DNA of 64,000 nucleotides from DTPU01 sp963827855 (GCA_963827855.1 CAWHBY010000002.1:3596001-3660000), one strand, 5' to 3'. Shown: positions 44,142-52,793, counted from the stretch's first letter. The notes: generated by a model from the letters alone, not told the origin. Numbers and translations are program-made.

Positions 44142-46916
44142 ATGCTCGACAGGATGGGATGCTACCCGCGGCAGGCGCCCTCTGGACGCCTTGCCCTCTG
44201 TCTTTGGATCTCCTGGATAGGCCTTGCCTCGACCGCCGGGGCTGGGCCGACTGTGTCCTGGGATTTCACTCAGGGCCCGTTGGACTGGAAGGGCAATACC
44301 CACGTGGAGCAACTGGGCTCCGGAGATGAAGGCCTGACATTCCGGTCCACTGGAGAGGACCCATGGATCGAGGGGCCAGGCTTCGACCTGACCGGTGACG
44401 GTCTGACCCGCGTGACCCTACGGATGCGGTCCAAGGCGAACGCAGCAGGGGAGCTATTCTATGGACCGGTGTTTCGGGCAGGACATTCAATCCCCTTCGT
44501 CGTGCAGAACGATGGCCAATGGCACGACTACGAGCTGATCATTGCTGAACCCCTGGGTCGGGGCACCCGGTTCCGTCTGGATCCTGCCTCCAGCCCGGGC
44601 GAGGTGGGGGTCGCCTCCATCCGCGTGGAGTCCCTGGCAAGGCCTCCGGAGGTACCCTTGGCCAGGCCGGTCAGGCAGATCGTCCCCCTACGGCCCGGGC
44701 GCTCCGTCCAGTCCGGCGAGCTGAACGTCGGACACGGCGGACAGGCCCTGGGGGACTTCGTGATCACCGTGTCTGGCCGTGAGATGGCCGTGGGGTACAG
44801 GGCCGAGGTCATTGGGGTGATTCTGGGTGGCCGGGTCGAGTGGCTATGCCTCGGGGACGCGCCAGTGAAGATGGCCGTCAGCGAGGCCGGGTTCTGTGCT
44901 GAGGTCGGGCTGACGGATCGCCACGGAGGCCGTTGGGTGATCGCCAGGACCGTCAAGCCAGGCCAGGTCGATGGCACTGTGCTCGTGGAGACCCGCTGTA
45001 TAGTCGATGCGGACCGCGAGGTGATTTACCTGCCTTGGCTGATGCTCCACTGCGGGCTCGGGACGTTCGGCGGACACAAGGCCCAGGCCGTGCTGCCGGG
45101 CCTGGAGTATCTCGAGGATGAACCGAGCAGCAGCCAGGCGGATATCACCACGCCCGATCACGTCCGGCGGATGCCCGACCCCTTGAAGGTGACGCTGCCG
45201 CTGATGGCCCTGGCCAGCGGCGGTGCGTATCTGGGGCTGATCTGGGAGCCCTCGGCTCTGGCGTCGCCCCTGTTCGATTCGCCGGATCGTGTGACTGGCT
45301 CAGACTCGCACCTCATGGCTGTCACGTGTCCGGCCGTCGGACGCCTTCGGTTCGAGAACACCCTGGCAGCCCACAGCCCCCTCCACGTGGCCAAGGGTCA
45401 GGCCCTGACTGCAACCGTGACCCTCAGCGGTGGCCAGGGTGACACCATCGTGCCTGCCCTCCAGCACTACGTCAGGCTGAAAGGCCTTCCTGAACTGCCC
45501 TCGTGGAAGGGCGGATTCGAGTCCGCGGTAGAGCTGCTCGGCCACGGCTGGAAGGATTCCCAGATACGCCAGGCAGGACTGCTGCGCCACGCGGTGTGGG
45601 CTGACAGCTTCCGGCCAGGTCCTGCTGCGGATGCCGCAGTCAACATGGACTGGCTTGCCGCGTCGCTGGACCCCAAGGGTGCGGCCTTGCTGGACGGCCT
45701 TCAGACCGCCAGGGACCTGACCCTGGCTGTGCTGGCTGAGGGTGACCCCTATGCCAGCGGCGTTTCGCACGTCAGGCTACCGGTCGCGCCTCTGGTCTTT
45801 GGCAGGGTGCAGGCCTTTGTCCGCAGCAGGATGGAGCAGGCGGAGGGGCTGCTCAAGGGATTTGACGACCAGGGCCTCAAGACCTACAGGCCGGTCAAGA
45901 CCGACTACGGCGCCACGCACTTCGCAAAAAACGCCAATGGTTACAGTGCCGCAGACCTCGCCGCGATCCTGGAGGCAGCCGCCCTGTCAGGTCAGGCCTC
46001 GCTGATCCGACGGGCCATTGACCTGCTCGACAGACAGACTGCCGCATATCGCGGGACCGTGCCGCGAGGGGCCCAGACGTGGGAGGTCCCGCTGCACACC
46101 CCGGACATTCTGGCCTCTGCCCACATGACCAAGGCCTATGGCCTGGGCTATGTTCTGTCCGGTCGGCGTGAGCACCTGGACCAGGCGCGGTATTGGGCGT
46201 GGACGGGCGTACCCTTCATCTATCTCATCGATCCCACGCCGGGTGAGGTGGGGCGCTACGCCACGATCCCTGTGTTCGGCGCCACAGACTGGCAGGGATC
46301 GTGGTTCGGTCGTCCAGTCCAGTGGTGCGGCCTGGTCTATGCGTCCAGCCTGCACCTGCTGAGCCCCTGCGACCCGGATGGCCCATGGCTGCAGATCGCC
46401 AAGGCGATCACCCTGACGGGCCTGCAGATGTGTTGGCCTGCCACCGATGCAGCCAGGCAGGGGCTGCTTCCCGATTTCTATCATCTCAAGGGCCAGGTCA
46501 GCGACGGCCCTGCCATCAACCCCGGGACCATCGAGGCGCACCTGGCCGAGGCCTTCGACAGGGGCAGGATGGTTGACCTCCGCAGGCTCGACGGCGAGGG
46601 CTGGCTGATCCATGCCCCTTGCTCCATCCTGAAGGTGACCGAGTCTTCCGGCCGTGTGACACTGACCCTCGCCGGCTGGGGAGCCCGTGCCGGCACCCGG
46701 CCCTATCACGTGTTGATCTCAGGGGTCAAGGTGCGGCCTGTGACTATCGAGCGACGGTCCCAGACACGACCGGATCGCGGTCCTCTGGAGCCTGCGGTCT
46801 TTGAGTTCGATCCGTCGCTGGGCCTACTCGTGATTGAGGCTGCAGGGCCAACGGAATTACGGGTAGAGTCTATCTCAGATAGACTCTCAGTGCCTATCCG
46901 AGAACCTGTTTGGTAG
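44142..46916 (+). CDS. Large secreted protein, possible carbohydrate-active or alpha-toroid enzyme, unknown
   Basis: The ATG at 44142 has AAAGGAGG 7-8 bases upstream, which settles the start; the frame is open further upstream only across the opposite-strand peptidase. A signal peptide ends near GLASTAGAG. Residues 35-175 look like a galactose-binding-type beta-sandwich (FDLTGDGLTRVTLRMRSKAN, FVVQNDGQWHDYELIIAEPL). The middle is beta-rich, and the C-terminal half is helical with repeated hairpins (YSAADLAAILEAAALSGQAS, HMTKAYGLGYVLSGRREHLD) like six-hairpin or alpha/alpha-toroid enzymes. I do not recognise the family. Its last codons run into an 11-bp palindrome and a palindromic element, which may have replaced the original end. 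Confidence 0.7.
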   Translation: MLDRMGCYPRQAPSGRLALCLWISWIGLASTAGAGPTVSWDFTQGPLDWKGNTHVEQLGSGDEGLTFRSTGEDPWIEGPGFDLTGDGLTRVTLRMRSKANAAGELFYGPVFRAGHSIPFVVQNDGQWHDYELIIAEPLGRGTRFRLDPASSPGEVGVASIRVESLARPPEVPLARPVRQIVPLRPGRSVQSGELNVGHGGQALGDFVITVSGREMAVGYRAEVIGVILGGRVEWLCLGDAPVKMAVSEAGFCAEVGLTDRHGGRWVIARTVKPGQVDGTVLVETRCIVDADREVIYLPWLMLHCGLGTFGGHKAQAVLPGLEYLEDEPSSSQADITTPDHVRRMPDPLKVTLPLMALASGGAYLGLIWEPSALASPLFDSPDRVTGSDSHLMAVTCPAVGRLRFENTLAAHSPLHVAKGQALTATVTLSGGQGDTIVPALQHYVRLKGLPELPSWKGGFESAVELLGHGWKDSQIRQAGLLRHAVWADSFRPGPAADAAVNMDWLAASLDPKGAALLDGLQTARDLTLAVLAEGDPYASGVSHVRLPVAPLVFGRVQAFVRSRMEQAEGLLKGFDDQGLKTYRPVKTDYGATHFAKNANGYSAADLAAILEAAALSGQASLIRRAIDLLDRQTAAYRGTVPRGAQTWEVPLHTPDILASAHMTKAYGLGYVLSGRREHLDQARYWAWTGVPFIYLIDPTPGEVGRYATIPVFGATDWQGSWFGRPVQWCGLVYASSLHLLSPCDPDGPWLQIAKAITLTGLQMCWPATDAARQGLLPDFYHLKGQVSDGPAINPGTIEAHLAEAFDRGRMVDLRRLDGEGWLIHAPCSILKVTESSGRVTLTLAGWGARAGTRPYHVLISGVKVRPVTIERRSQTRPDRGPLEPAVFEFDPSLGLLVIEAAGPTELRVESISDRLSVPIREPVW
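46865..46887 (+). terminator. Perfect 11-bp palindrome at the 3' end of the secreted protein gene
   Basis: AGAGTCTATCT, one base (C), then AGATAGACTCT. It lies inside the last codons of the gene and 4 bases before the larger palindromic element. It could act as a terminator hairpin, though no T-tract follows. Confidence 0.4.
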
Positions 46917-47063
46917 CGAGATCGAGCGAGAAGCCCGGGGGCAAGGCGGCAGGCGGAAAAGGCCCGGAGGCGTGCTTGTAGGCACGTCGAGGACCTTTTT
47001 CGCCGACAACGCAGCCCCAGGGCTTCGCAGCCGATCGCAGCAGAAAGAGGTTTTCGGATAGGC
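46892..47063 (+). mobile_element. 172-bp palindromic element (MITE-like or large hairpin)
   Basis: The two ends are GCCTATCCGAGAACCTGTTT and, on the other strand, GCCTATCCGAAAACCTCTTT. Complementarity continues imperfectly through the whole element to a centre at GGCGTGC-TTGTAG-GCACGTC (about 46969-46988), giving arms of about 85 bases. It exactly fills the gap between two convergent genes: the secreted-protein stop (46914-46916) lies in its left end, and the NifA-like stop (47066-47068) touches its right end. It has no coding capacity. Confidence 0.7.
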
Positions 47064-47065
47064 TC

Positions 47066-48646
47066 TTAGTGCGTCCTGCGGTACCGGCCGTGGTCAATCC
47101 CTAGCTCCTTGACCTTGTAGGTGATGATCCGCGGCGTGGACCCCAGGTCGCGTGCCGTTGCAGTGAGATTTCCGTTGCATCGTTTGAGGGCATCCACGAT
47201 GAGGTCCCGCTCGAAAAGCTCGACCCGTTCCTTGAAGGACCCGGTGCCAACCGTATCCGAGGCGTCTGAGGTCTGGAGCGTGGGCGGCAGATGGTGGCCG
47301 TGGATGACCCCGTCCGTGCTGAGGAGTACGGCCCGCTCCATACAGTTCTCCAGCTCCCGGACGTTGCCCGGCCAATGGTACGCGACCATCATGTTGATCG
47401 CAGGCGTACTGATCCGGCGGATGTCCTTTCTCATCCGCTGGGCGTACTTCTCGACGAAGTGATCGGCCAGCAGCAGGATGTCGTCCTTGCGGTCACGGAG
47501 CGGCGGCAGGAAGAGCGGAAAGACGTTGACCCGATAGTACAAGTCCTGCCGGAACGTGCACTCCTGCACGCCCTTCTCCAGGTCCCGGTTCGTGGCGCAG
47601 AGGATCCGGGCGTTGGTCTCCAAGGTCTTGTTGCTGCCCACCCGTTCGAACTGGCGCTCCTGCAGGACCCTGAGGAGCTTGACCTGGATGGTGGGCGAGA
47701 AATCTCCGATCTCGTCGAGAAACAGGGTCCCCCCATTGGCCTGCTCCACGCGGCCTTTGCGGGCCTCGATCGCGCCGGTGAATGCGCCCTTTTCGTGGCC
47801 GAAGAGCTCGCTCTCCAGCAGGTTCTCGCTGAGCGCCGCGCAGTTGACCCTGACAAAGGGGCCGTTGGCCCGCGGGCTTGCATAGTGGATGGCATGGGCC
47901 ACCAGCTCCTTGCCGGTGCCTGACTCGCCCCGGATCAAGACCGTGGTGTCGGTGGCTGCCACCTGGTGGATCTGGGTGTACACGTTCCGCATGGCATTGG
48001 AGTTGCCGATGATGTTCTCAGGCCTGAATCGGTCCTCCAGCTCGTGGCGAAGCCGGACGTTCTCGTCTTCCAAGGCCTGTCGCTCCGCGGCCTCTTCACG
48101 CCGTGTGCGTACGTCGTTGGCGATCATGCTGGCCACCACCCGCAGGACCCGCATTCCTTCCTCAAGCGAGCGGCCTTCCTGGTAGGGCTGGTCTATGGAG
48201 ACCGTGCCGATCGTCTCCTGGCCGATCGCGATCGGTACGCAGACGAAGCTGATCTCGCCTTCGGACAATCTGGATCTACCAAGGCGGTTAAGGAAGTGGG
48301 GCTCCTCGGACACCTTGGGGACGACGATGGGCTTCCCGGATTGGATGACCTTGCCCGTGATGCCCTCGCCGATCTGGTATCGCACCTTTCTCCGCCGTTC
48401 TTCCGGGACCCCATGGGCGACCTCGACCAGGATCTGCCTCCGGTCGGGCGAGAGCAGTGTGACCATGCCCCGCTCCATGCCCAGGTCACTGTCCAGTGTG
48501 TCCAGCACCTCTGCCAGGGATTGCCTCTGGTTCGGGCCTGCGGAGAGGATCTGCGCGATTCGATAGAGTGTGTCCAGGACTGAGACGCGATCCGGCGTAG
48601 GGGTCCCGGCCTGCCTTCTGCTATCTGCCATATCCTGCCATCCCAT
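47066..48646 (-). CDS. NifA-like sigma-54-dependent transcriptional activator (GAF-AAA+-Fis HTH)
   Basis: 526 residues in classic NifA order. An N-terminal GAF domain (about 20-185) carries QIGEGITGKVIQSGKPIVVP. The AAA+ domain (about 210-440) has Walker A GESGTGKELVAHAIH, the sigma-54 contact loop GAFTGA at 287-292, and Walker B GGTLFLDEIGDFSP. The C-terminal Fis-type HTH has DALKRCNGNLTATARDLGST. All catalytic motifs are intact. Next to three ammonium transporter/P-II pairs with sigma-54 promoters it is the likely activator of this regulon. It diverges from amt2 with a 165-base gap. A second in-frame start (MADSRRQ) is at 48631. Confidence 0.93.
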   Translation of the reverse strand: MGWQDMADSRRQAGTPTPDRVSVLDTLYRIAQILSAGPNQRQSLAEVLDTLDSDLGMERGMVTLLSPDRRQILVEVAHGVPEERRRKVRYQIGEGITGKVIQSGKPIVVPKVSEEPHFLNRLGRSRLSEGEISFVCVPIAIGQETIGTVSIDQPYQEGRSLEEGMRVLRVVASMIANDVRTRREEAAERQALEDENVRLRHELEDRFRPENIIGNSNAMRNVYTQIHQVAATDTTVLIRGESGTGKELVAHAIHYASPRANGPFVRVNCAALSENLLESELFGHEKGAFTGAIEARKGRVEQANGGTLFLDEIGDFSPTIQVKLLRVLQERQFERVGSNKTLETNARILCATNRDLEKGVQECTFRQDLYYRVNVFPLFLPPLRDRKDDILLLADHFVEKYAQRMRKDIRRISTPAINMMVAYHWPGNVRELENCMERAVLLSTDGVIHGHHLPPTLQTSDASDTVGTGSFKERVELFERDLIVDALKRCNGNLTATARDLGSTPRIITYKVKELGIDHGRYRRTH

Positions 48647-48681
48647 GGGGTACGTTCTACTTTTGGGACACTCATCACGTC

Positions 48682-48738
48682 CTATCAGACATAATTGTAA
48701 ACAGCAGTGTGGCAGACTGCAAATATGTATTCTGATAG
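48682..48738 (+). promoter_or_regulatory. Candidate activator site: inverted repeat CTATCAGA-N41-TCTGATAG
   Basis: CTATCAGA (48682-48689) and its complement TCTGATAG (48731-48738) lie between the divergent NifA-like and amt2 genes. The midpoint is about 100 bases upstream of the amt2 -24 element, where enhancer sites usually sit. It could instead bind a repressor or be chance. No equivalent was found at the other three promoters. Confidence 0.3.
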
Positions 48739-48810
48739 CAGGGGCTGACCATGCCCAGTTCGTATCACAAAGCCATTACAGATAATTGGTTAGCGTCCAC
48801 TTGGTTGGGT

Positions 48811-48826
48811 TGGCATGGGCCTTGCG
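48811..48826 (+). promoter_or_regulatory. Sigma-54 promoter of amt2
   Basis: TGGCATGGGCCTTGCG with GG-N10-GC. The predicted start is near 48837, 80 bases before the amt2 ATG at 48917. Confidence 0.78.
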
Positions 48827-48916
48827 TTAGTGGCGACAGTCTTGTTCTTGGTCGCCGTGGCACAAGGATCGGCTATTGAAGTAGCAGATTGTCCATTATT
48901 ACAAGGAGCACCAGTC

Positions 48917-50320
48917 ATGTTGAGCAAGAGAGTGAGGACCTTCGGAGCTTTGCCGATACGGGGCGTCTGGTTGTGGGTCATGGTGGCAGCCCTGGCGGTG
49001 CCCGCGCTGACGGCAGAGGAGCCGGCAGTAGCCCCGTCAGCTCAGGCAGTCGTGGCGCAGGCAACCCCGGCTGCAGTGGCCCCAGCCGCCAAGATAGACA
49101 CCGGAGACACCGCGTGGGTCCTGATCAGTGCGGCCCTGGTCATGCTGATGACCCCTGGCCTGGCCTTCTTCTATGGAGGCCTGGTTCGAAGGAAGAACTA
49201 CCTCAGCGTGCTGATGCAGTGCATGATCACCCTGGGTGCCTTGAGCATTCAGTGGGTCGTGTTCGGCTACAGCCTCTCGTTTGCCCCAGGCGGCAAGTGG
49301 CTGGGCAGCCTGGATTGGGTGGGCCTCAGGGGCGTGGGACTTGAGCCCTACACAGACTATGCGGCAACGATCCCGCACCAGGCCTTCATGATCTTCCAGG
49401 CCATGTTCGCGGTGATCACCCCTGCCCTGATCATCGGGGCGTTCGCCGAGCGGATGAAGTTCTCCGCCTTCCTCTTGTTCACGCTGCTGTGGGCGACATT
49501 TGTGTATGACCCCGTCGCACACTGGGTCTGGGGCGTGGGCGGCTTTCTCCGGAACATGGGGGCGCTTGACTTCGCAGGCGGCACGGTCGTGCACATCAAC
49601 GCAGGAGTCGCTGCCCTGGTGACCGCCCTGGTTATCGGCAAGAGAAAGAGTGTGGACAAGCATCCCATCCCACCCCATTCCCTGCCGTTCAGCGTACTCG
49701 GTGCAGCCCTGCTGTGGTTCGGATGGTTTGGATTCAACGCCGGCAGCGCCCTGGGCGCCAACGGCCTCGCAGTCAACGCCTTTGTGGTCACACACACGGC
49801 TGCCGCAGCCGCTGCAGTCATGTGGGCAATGCTGGACTGGAAGATCAACGGAGCACCCACCATGCTGGGCACGATATCCGGCGCAGTGGCTGGCCTGGTG
49901 GCCATCACGCCAGCGGCCGGGTTCGTCGGCGTGGGATCTGCCATCGCGATCGGCGTGCTCGTCAGTCTGCTCTGCTTCGTTGCAGTCAGCTACGTCAAGC
50001 CGATGTTCGGATACGACGACTCTCTGGATGCCTTTGGCGTCCATGGAGTAGGCGGTACCTTCGGTGCCATTGCCACCGGGCTCTTTGCCTCCAAGGCCGT
50101 GAATCCGGCCGGTGCTGACGGGCTCTTCTTCGGCAACCCGAGGCAGTTGGGTGTGCAGTTGATCGCCGTGCTAGTGACGCTGGTGTATGCCTTCGTGGTC
50201 ACCTGGATCCTCTATAAGGTGGTCGATGTTCTGATCGGCGTACGAGTGAGCGAGAAGGATGAGGCCATGGGCCTGGATCTGACGCAGCACAACGAACGTG
50301 CCAGCACAATGCTCGAGTAA
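48917..50320 (+). CDS. amt: Ammonium transporter (Amt2)
   Basis: The ATG at 48917 has AAGGAG 8 bases upstream. An upstream in-frame ATG at 48815 overlaps the sigma-54 promoter and is rejected. The 467-residue protein starts with a signal peptide (VWLWVMVAALAVPALTA) and an Ala/Pro-rich leader, then eleven membrane helices. Signatures: DTAWVLISAALVMLMTPGLA, FFYGGLVRRKN, GAFAERMKFSAFLLFTLLW, ALDFAGGTVVHINAGVAALV (pore His), LLWFGWFGFNAGSAL and DAFGVHGVGGTFGA (second pore His). The tail GLDLTQHNERASTMLE matches Amt3. Its P-II gene follows after 25 bases. Confidence 0.96.
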   Translation: MLSKRVRTFGALPIRGVWLWVMVAALAVPALTAEEPAVAPSAQAVVAQATPAAVAPAAKIDTGDTAWVLISAALVMLMTPGLAFFYGGLVRRKNYLSVLMQCMITLGALSIQWVVFGYSLSFAPGGKWLGSLDWVGLRGVGLEPYTDYAATIPHQAFMIFQAMFAVITPALIIGAFAERMKFSAFLLFTLLWATFVYDPVAHWVWGVGGFLRNMGALDFAGGTVVHINAGVAALVTALVIGKRKSVDKHPIPPHSLPFSVLGAALLWFGWFGFNAGSALGANGLAVNAFVVTHTAAAAAAVMWAMLDWKINGAPTMLGTISGAVAGLVAITPAAGFVGVGSAIAIGVLVSLLCFVAVSYVKPMFGYDDSLDAFGVHGVGGTFGAIATGLFASKAVNPAGADGLFFGNPRQLGVQLIAVLVTLVYAFVVTWILYKVVDVLIGVRVSEKDEAMGLDLTQHNERASTMLE

Positions 50321-50345
50321 CCCCTACTGACAGGAGATCGAACCC

Positions 50346-50687
50346 ATGAAACTGATCATCGCCATCATTCAGCCTCACAAGCTCGAAGAGGTCAAAGAGG
50401 AACTGTACAAGGCAGACGTGAACCTGATCACTGTTTCGGAGGTCCTGGGTCACGGCCGGCAGAAGGGCGTCGCAGAGGTCTACCGTGGATTCAGGGAGAC
50501 GGGCAACCTGCTCCGGAAGATCCGGCTGGAGATCGCGGTCAACGACAACTTCGTGGAGCCCACGATCAAGGCCATCACCGGAGGGGCCAAGACAGGCCAG
50601 ACTGGAGACGGCAAGATCTTTGTCCTGCCCCTTGAGGAATGCTATCGCATCCGCACCGGAGAGACAGGGCATGAGGCCATCGGTTGA
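50346..50687 (+). CDS. glnK: P-II family nitrogen regulator (paired with Amt2)
   Basis: 113 residues. MKLIIAIIQPHKLEEVKEEL, LGHGRQKGVAEVYRGFRETG and TGQTGDGKIFVLPLEECYRI identify P-II. Arg38, Gln39 and Lys40 are kept, so 2-oxoglutarate binding should be normal, but Tyr51 is Glu and residue 49 is Phe. Neither uridylylation (Tyr51) nor the cyanobacterial serine phosphorylation (Ser49) is possible. The Amt-P-II pairing implies control of Amt2. CAGGAG lies before the ATG. Confidence 0.95.
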   Translation: MKLIIAIIQPHKLEEVKEELYKADVNLITVSEVLGHGRQKGVAEVYRGFRETGNLLRKIRLEIAVNDNFVEPTIKAITGGAKTGQTGDGKIFVLPLEECYRIRTGETGHEAIG

Positions 50688-50822
50688 GGTGCAACTGACG
50701 ACAGAAATGTAGGATATCTTAGGCTGGCTACATAAAGGTAGCATTTCTTGGTCGGCATCAGGAGAGGTCTTAACAGACTTAGGTCCTTATTCAGTAGCAA
50801 GTTAAGGCTACAGTGGTTCGCC

Positions 50823-50838
50823 TGGCACATCTGTTGCA
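50823..50838 (+). promoter_or_regulatory. Sigma-54 promoter of amt3
   Basis: TGGCACATCTGTTGCA with GG-N10-GC. The predicted start is near 50849, about 54 bases before the chosen amt3 ATG. Confidence 0.8.
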
Positions 50839-50902
50839 GTCCGGAAAAGGTCCGAGTCCAGGACTAAATCTGTACTGCGGTGCGCTTGGCATGGAGATGT
50901 GT

Positions 50903-52269
50903 ATGGTGACCACTGGTGAGTCGGCCGGCAGTCGGCGTCTACTTGGCCTGGGGCTTCTGGTAGCGATCGTCTGTTCAGCCCTGGGCGCTCTGCGCTGGCT
51001 GAACAACCGGCCGCTGGCCAGGCCCCCGTGACTGCGGCCAAGATCGACAGTGGCGATACCGCCTGGATGTTGATGAGTGCGGCCCTGGTCATGCTCATGA
51101 CGCCCGGCCTGGCGTTTTTCTACGGGGGGTTGGTTCGCAGGAAGAACTATCTCAGCGTGCTCATGCAGTGCATGATTGTCCTGGGTGTCCTGAGCGTCCA
51201 CTGGATGATCGTGGGTTACAGCCTCTCGTTTGCGCCTGGCACGCCTTGGCTGGGCGGCCTGCAGTGGCTGGGCCTCAAGGGAGTGGGGACCGCCCCTTAC
51301 CCGGACTACGCTCCCACCATTCCCCATCAGGTCTTCATGATCTTCCAGGGCATGTTTGCCGTGATCACGCCGGGCCTGATCATCGGCGCCTTTGCCGAGC
51401 GGATGAAGTTCTCGGCGTTCCTGGTCTTTACGCTGCTCTGGGCGACCTTCGTGTACGATCCCGTCTGCCACTGGGTCTGGGGCACGGGAGGGTTCCTGAA
51501 GGAGATGGGCGTCCTCGACTTTGCAGGAGGCACGGTGGTGCACATCAACGCGGGCGTTGCAGCCCTGGTGACGGCCCTGGTGATCGGCAAACGCAAGAGC
51601 GTGGACAGGCACCCGATTCCACCGCACTCACTGCCGTACAGCGTGCTGGGCGCAGCCCTGTTGTGGTTCGGGTGGTTCGGGTTCAACGCCGGCAGTGCCC
51701 TGTCCGCCAATGGTCTGGCCTCCACTGCCTTTGTCGCGACCCACGCGGCAGGCGCGGCCGCGGCCGCTACGTGGGCGATCCTGGACTGGACGATCAACGG
51801 AGCCCCGACCATGCTGGGGACCATTTCAGGGGCGATCGCAGGGCTGGCGACCGTCACTCCTGCCTCCGGCTACGTAGACCCCTCCAGTGCCATGGTGATC
51901 GGAGTGATTTCGGCTGTGGTCTGCTTCATCTTCGTCAGCGTCATCAAGCCGAAGTTTGGCTACGACGATGCCTTGGACGCCTTCGGCGTGCATGGGGCAG
52001 GCGGCATCCTGGGGACATTGGCCGTCGGCCTCTTCGCCTCCAAGGCCGTGAATCCGGCCGGCGCGGACGGGCTCTTTTACGGTAACTCGCGGCAGCTCTG
52101 GATCCAGTTGGTGGCGACGGTCGTGACCGCAGCGTACTCCTTTGTGGCCACGTGGATCTTGTACAAGCTCGTCGACGTGCTGATCGGCGTGAGGGTCAGC
52201 GACAGGGACGAGGCCATGGGCCTCGACCTGACGCAGCACAACGAGCGGGCCAATACGATGCTTGAATAA
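50903..52269 (+). CDS. amt: Ammonium transporter (Amt3), frame broken once in the signal region
   Basis: The ATG at 50903 is preceded by GGAG at 6 bases. The N-terminal frame gives a signal peptide (RRLLGLGLLVAIVCSALGA) but ends at 51031. The main frame can be read backward as ALAEQPAAGQAPVTAAKIDS, so a single missing G near 50992 joins them. Without this repair translation would start at GTG 51028 and lack a signal peptide. The main part closely parallels Amt2 (DTAWMLMSAALVMLMTPGLA, VLDFAGGTVVHINAGVAALV, DAFGVHGAGGILGT) and keeps the pore histidines. The tail GLDLTQHNERANTMLE differs at one residue. Its P-II gene follows after 23 bases. Confidence 0.92.
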
Positions 52270-52292
52270 CCCCTGGTCGGGAGACGAAGCCC

Positions 52293-52634
52293 ATGAAACT
52301 GATCATTGCCATCATCCAGCCCCACAGGCTCGAAGAGGTCAAGGAGCAACTCTACAAGGCGGAGGTCAACCTCATCACGGTCTCTGAGGTCCTTGGGCAC
52401 GGCCGGCAGAAGGGCGTGACAGAGGTCTACCGGGGGTTCAAGGAGACCGGGAACCTGCTCCGCAAGATCCGGCTGGAGATTGCGGTCAATGACAACTTTG
52501 TAGAGGCCACGATCAAGGCGATCGCGACAGGCGCAAGGACAGGTCAGACGGGGGACGGAAAGATCTTTGTCCTACCCCTTGAGCAGTGTCACCGCATCCG
52601 AACTGCTGAGACGGGAAGTGAGGCCATCGGGTAG
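52293..52634 (+). CDS. glnK: P-II family nitrogen regulator (paired with Amt3)
   Basis: 113 residues, differing from the Amt2-linked P-II at only a minority of positions (MKLIIAIIQPHRLEEVKEQL, LGHGRQKGVTEVYRGFKETG). Arg38, Gln39 and Lys40 are conserved; the Tyr51 position is Glu. Amt2-P-II and Amt3-P-II therefore look like a tandem duplication, each unit with its own sigma-54 promoter. Confidence 0.95.
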   Translation: MKLIIAIIQPHRLEEVKEQLYKAEVNLITVSEVLGHGRQKGVTEVYRGFKETGNLLRKIRLEIAVNDNFVEATIKAIATGARTGQTGDGKIFVLPLEQCHRIRTAETGSEAIG

Positions 52635-52777
52635 AATCAGCTTACAATTATGTTGCCTCCAATCGTGGCGGCGACAATAATAGTAGTCCGTGCATTGCGG
52701 TGCCTGGGCTGGTTAGTATATGTAAGTTATTGACGTAATGCAGTTTATGTCGATAGCAGTGGAATCGCCAGTCTCGT

Positions 52778-52793
52778 TGGCACGTCTGTTGCA
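52778..52793 (+). promoter_or_regulatory. Sigma-54 promoter upstream of glutamine synthetase III
   Basis: TGGCACGTCTGTTGCA is a full match to the consensus, with GG-N10-GC. The predicted start is near 52804, leaving a leader of about 375 bases before the synthetase ATG at 53181, with a 36-codon frame inside it. Confidence 0.82.

Noticed and set aside
48815..48916. Upstream in-frame ATG for amt2
   Set aside because: It lies inside the sigma-54 promoter; the ATG at 48917 has a good ribosome binding site and opens the signal peptide.
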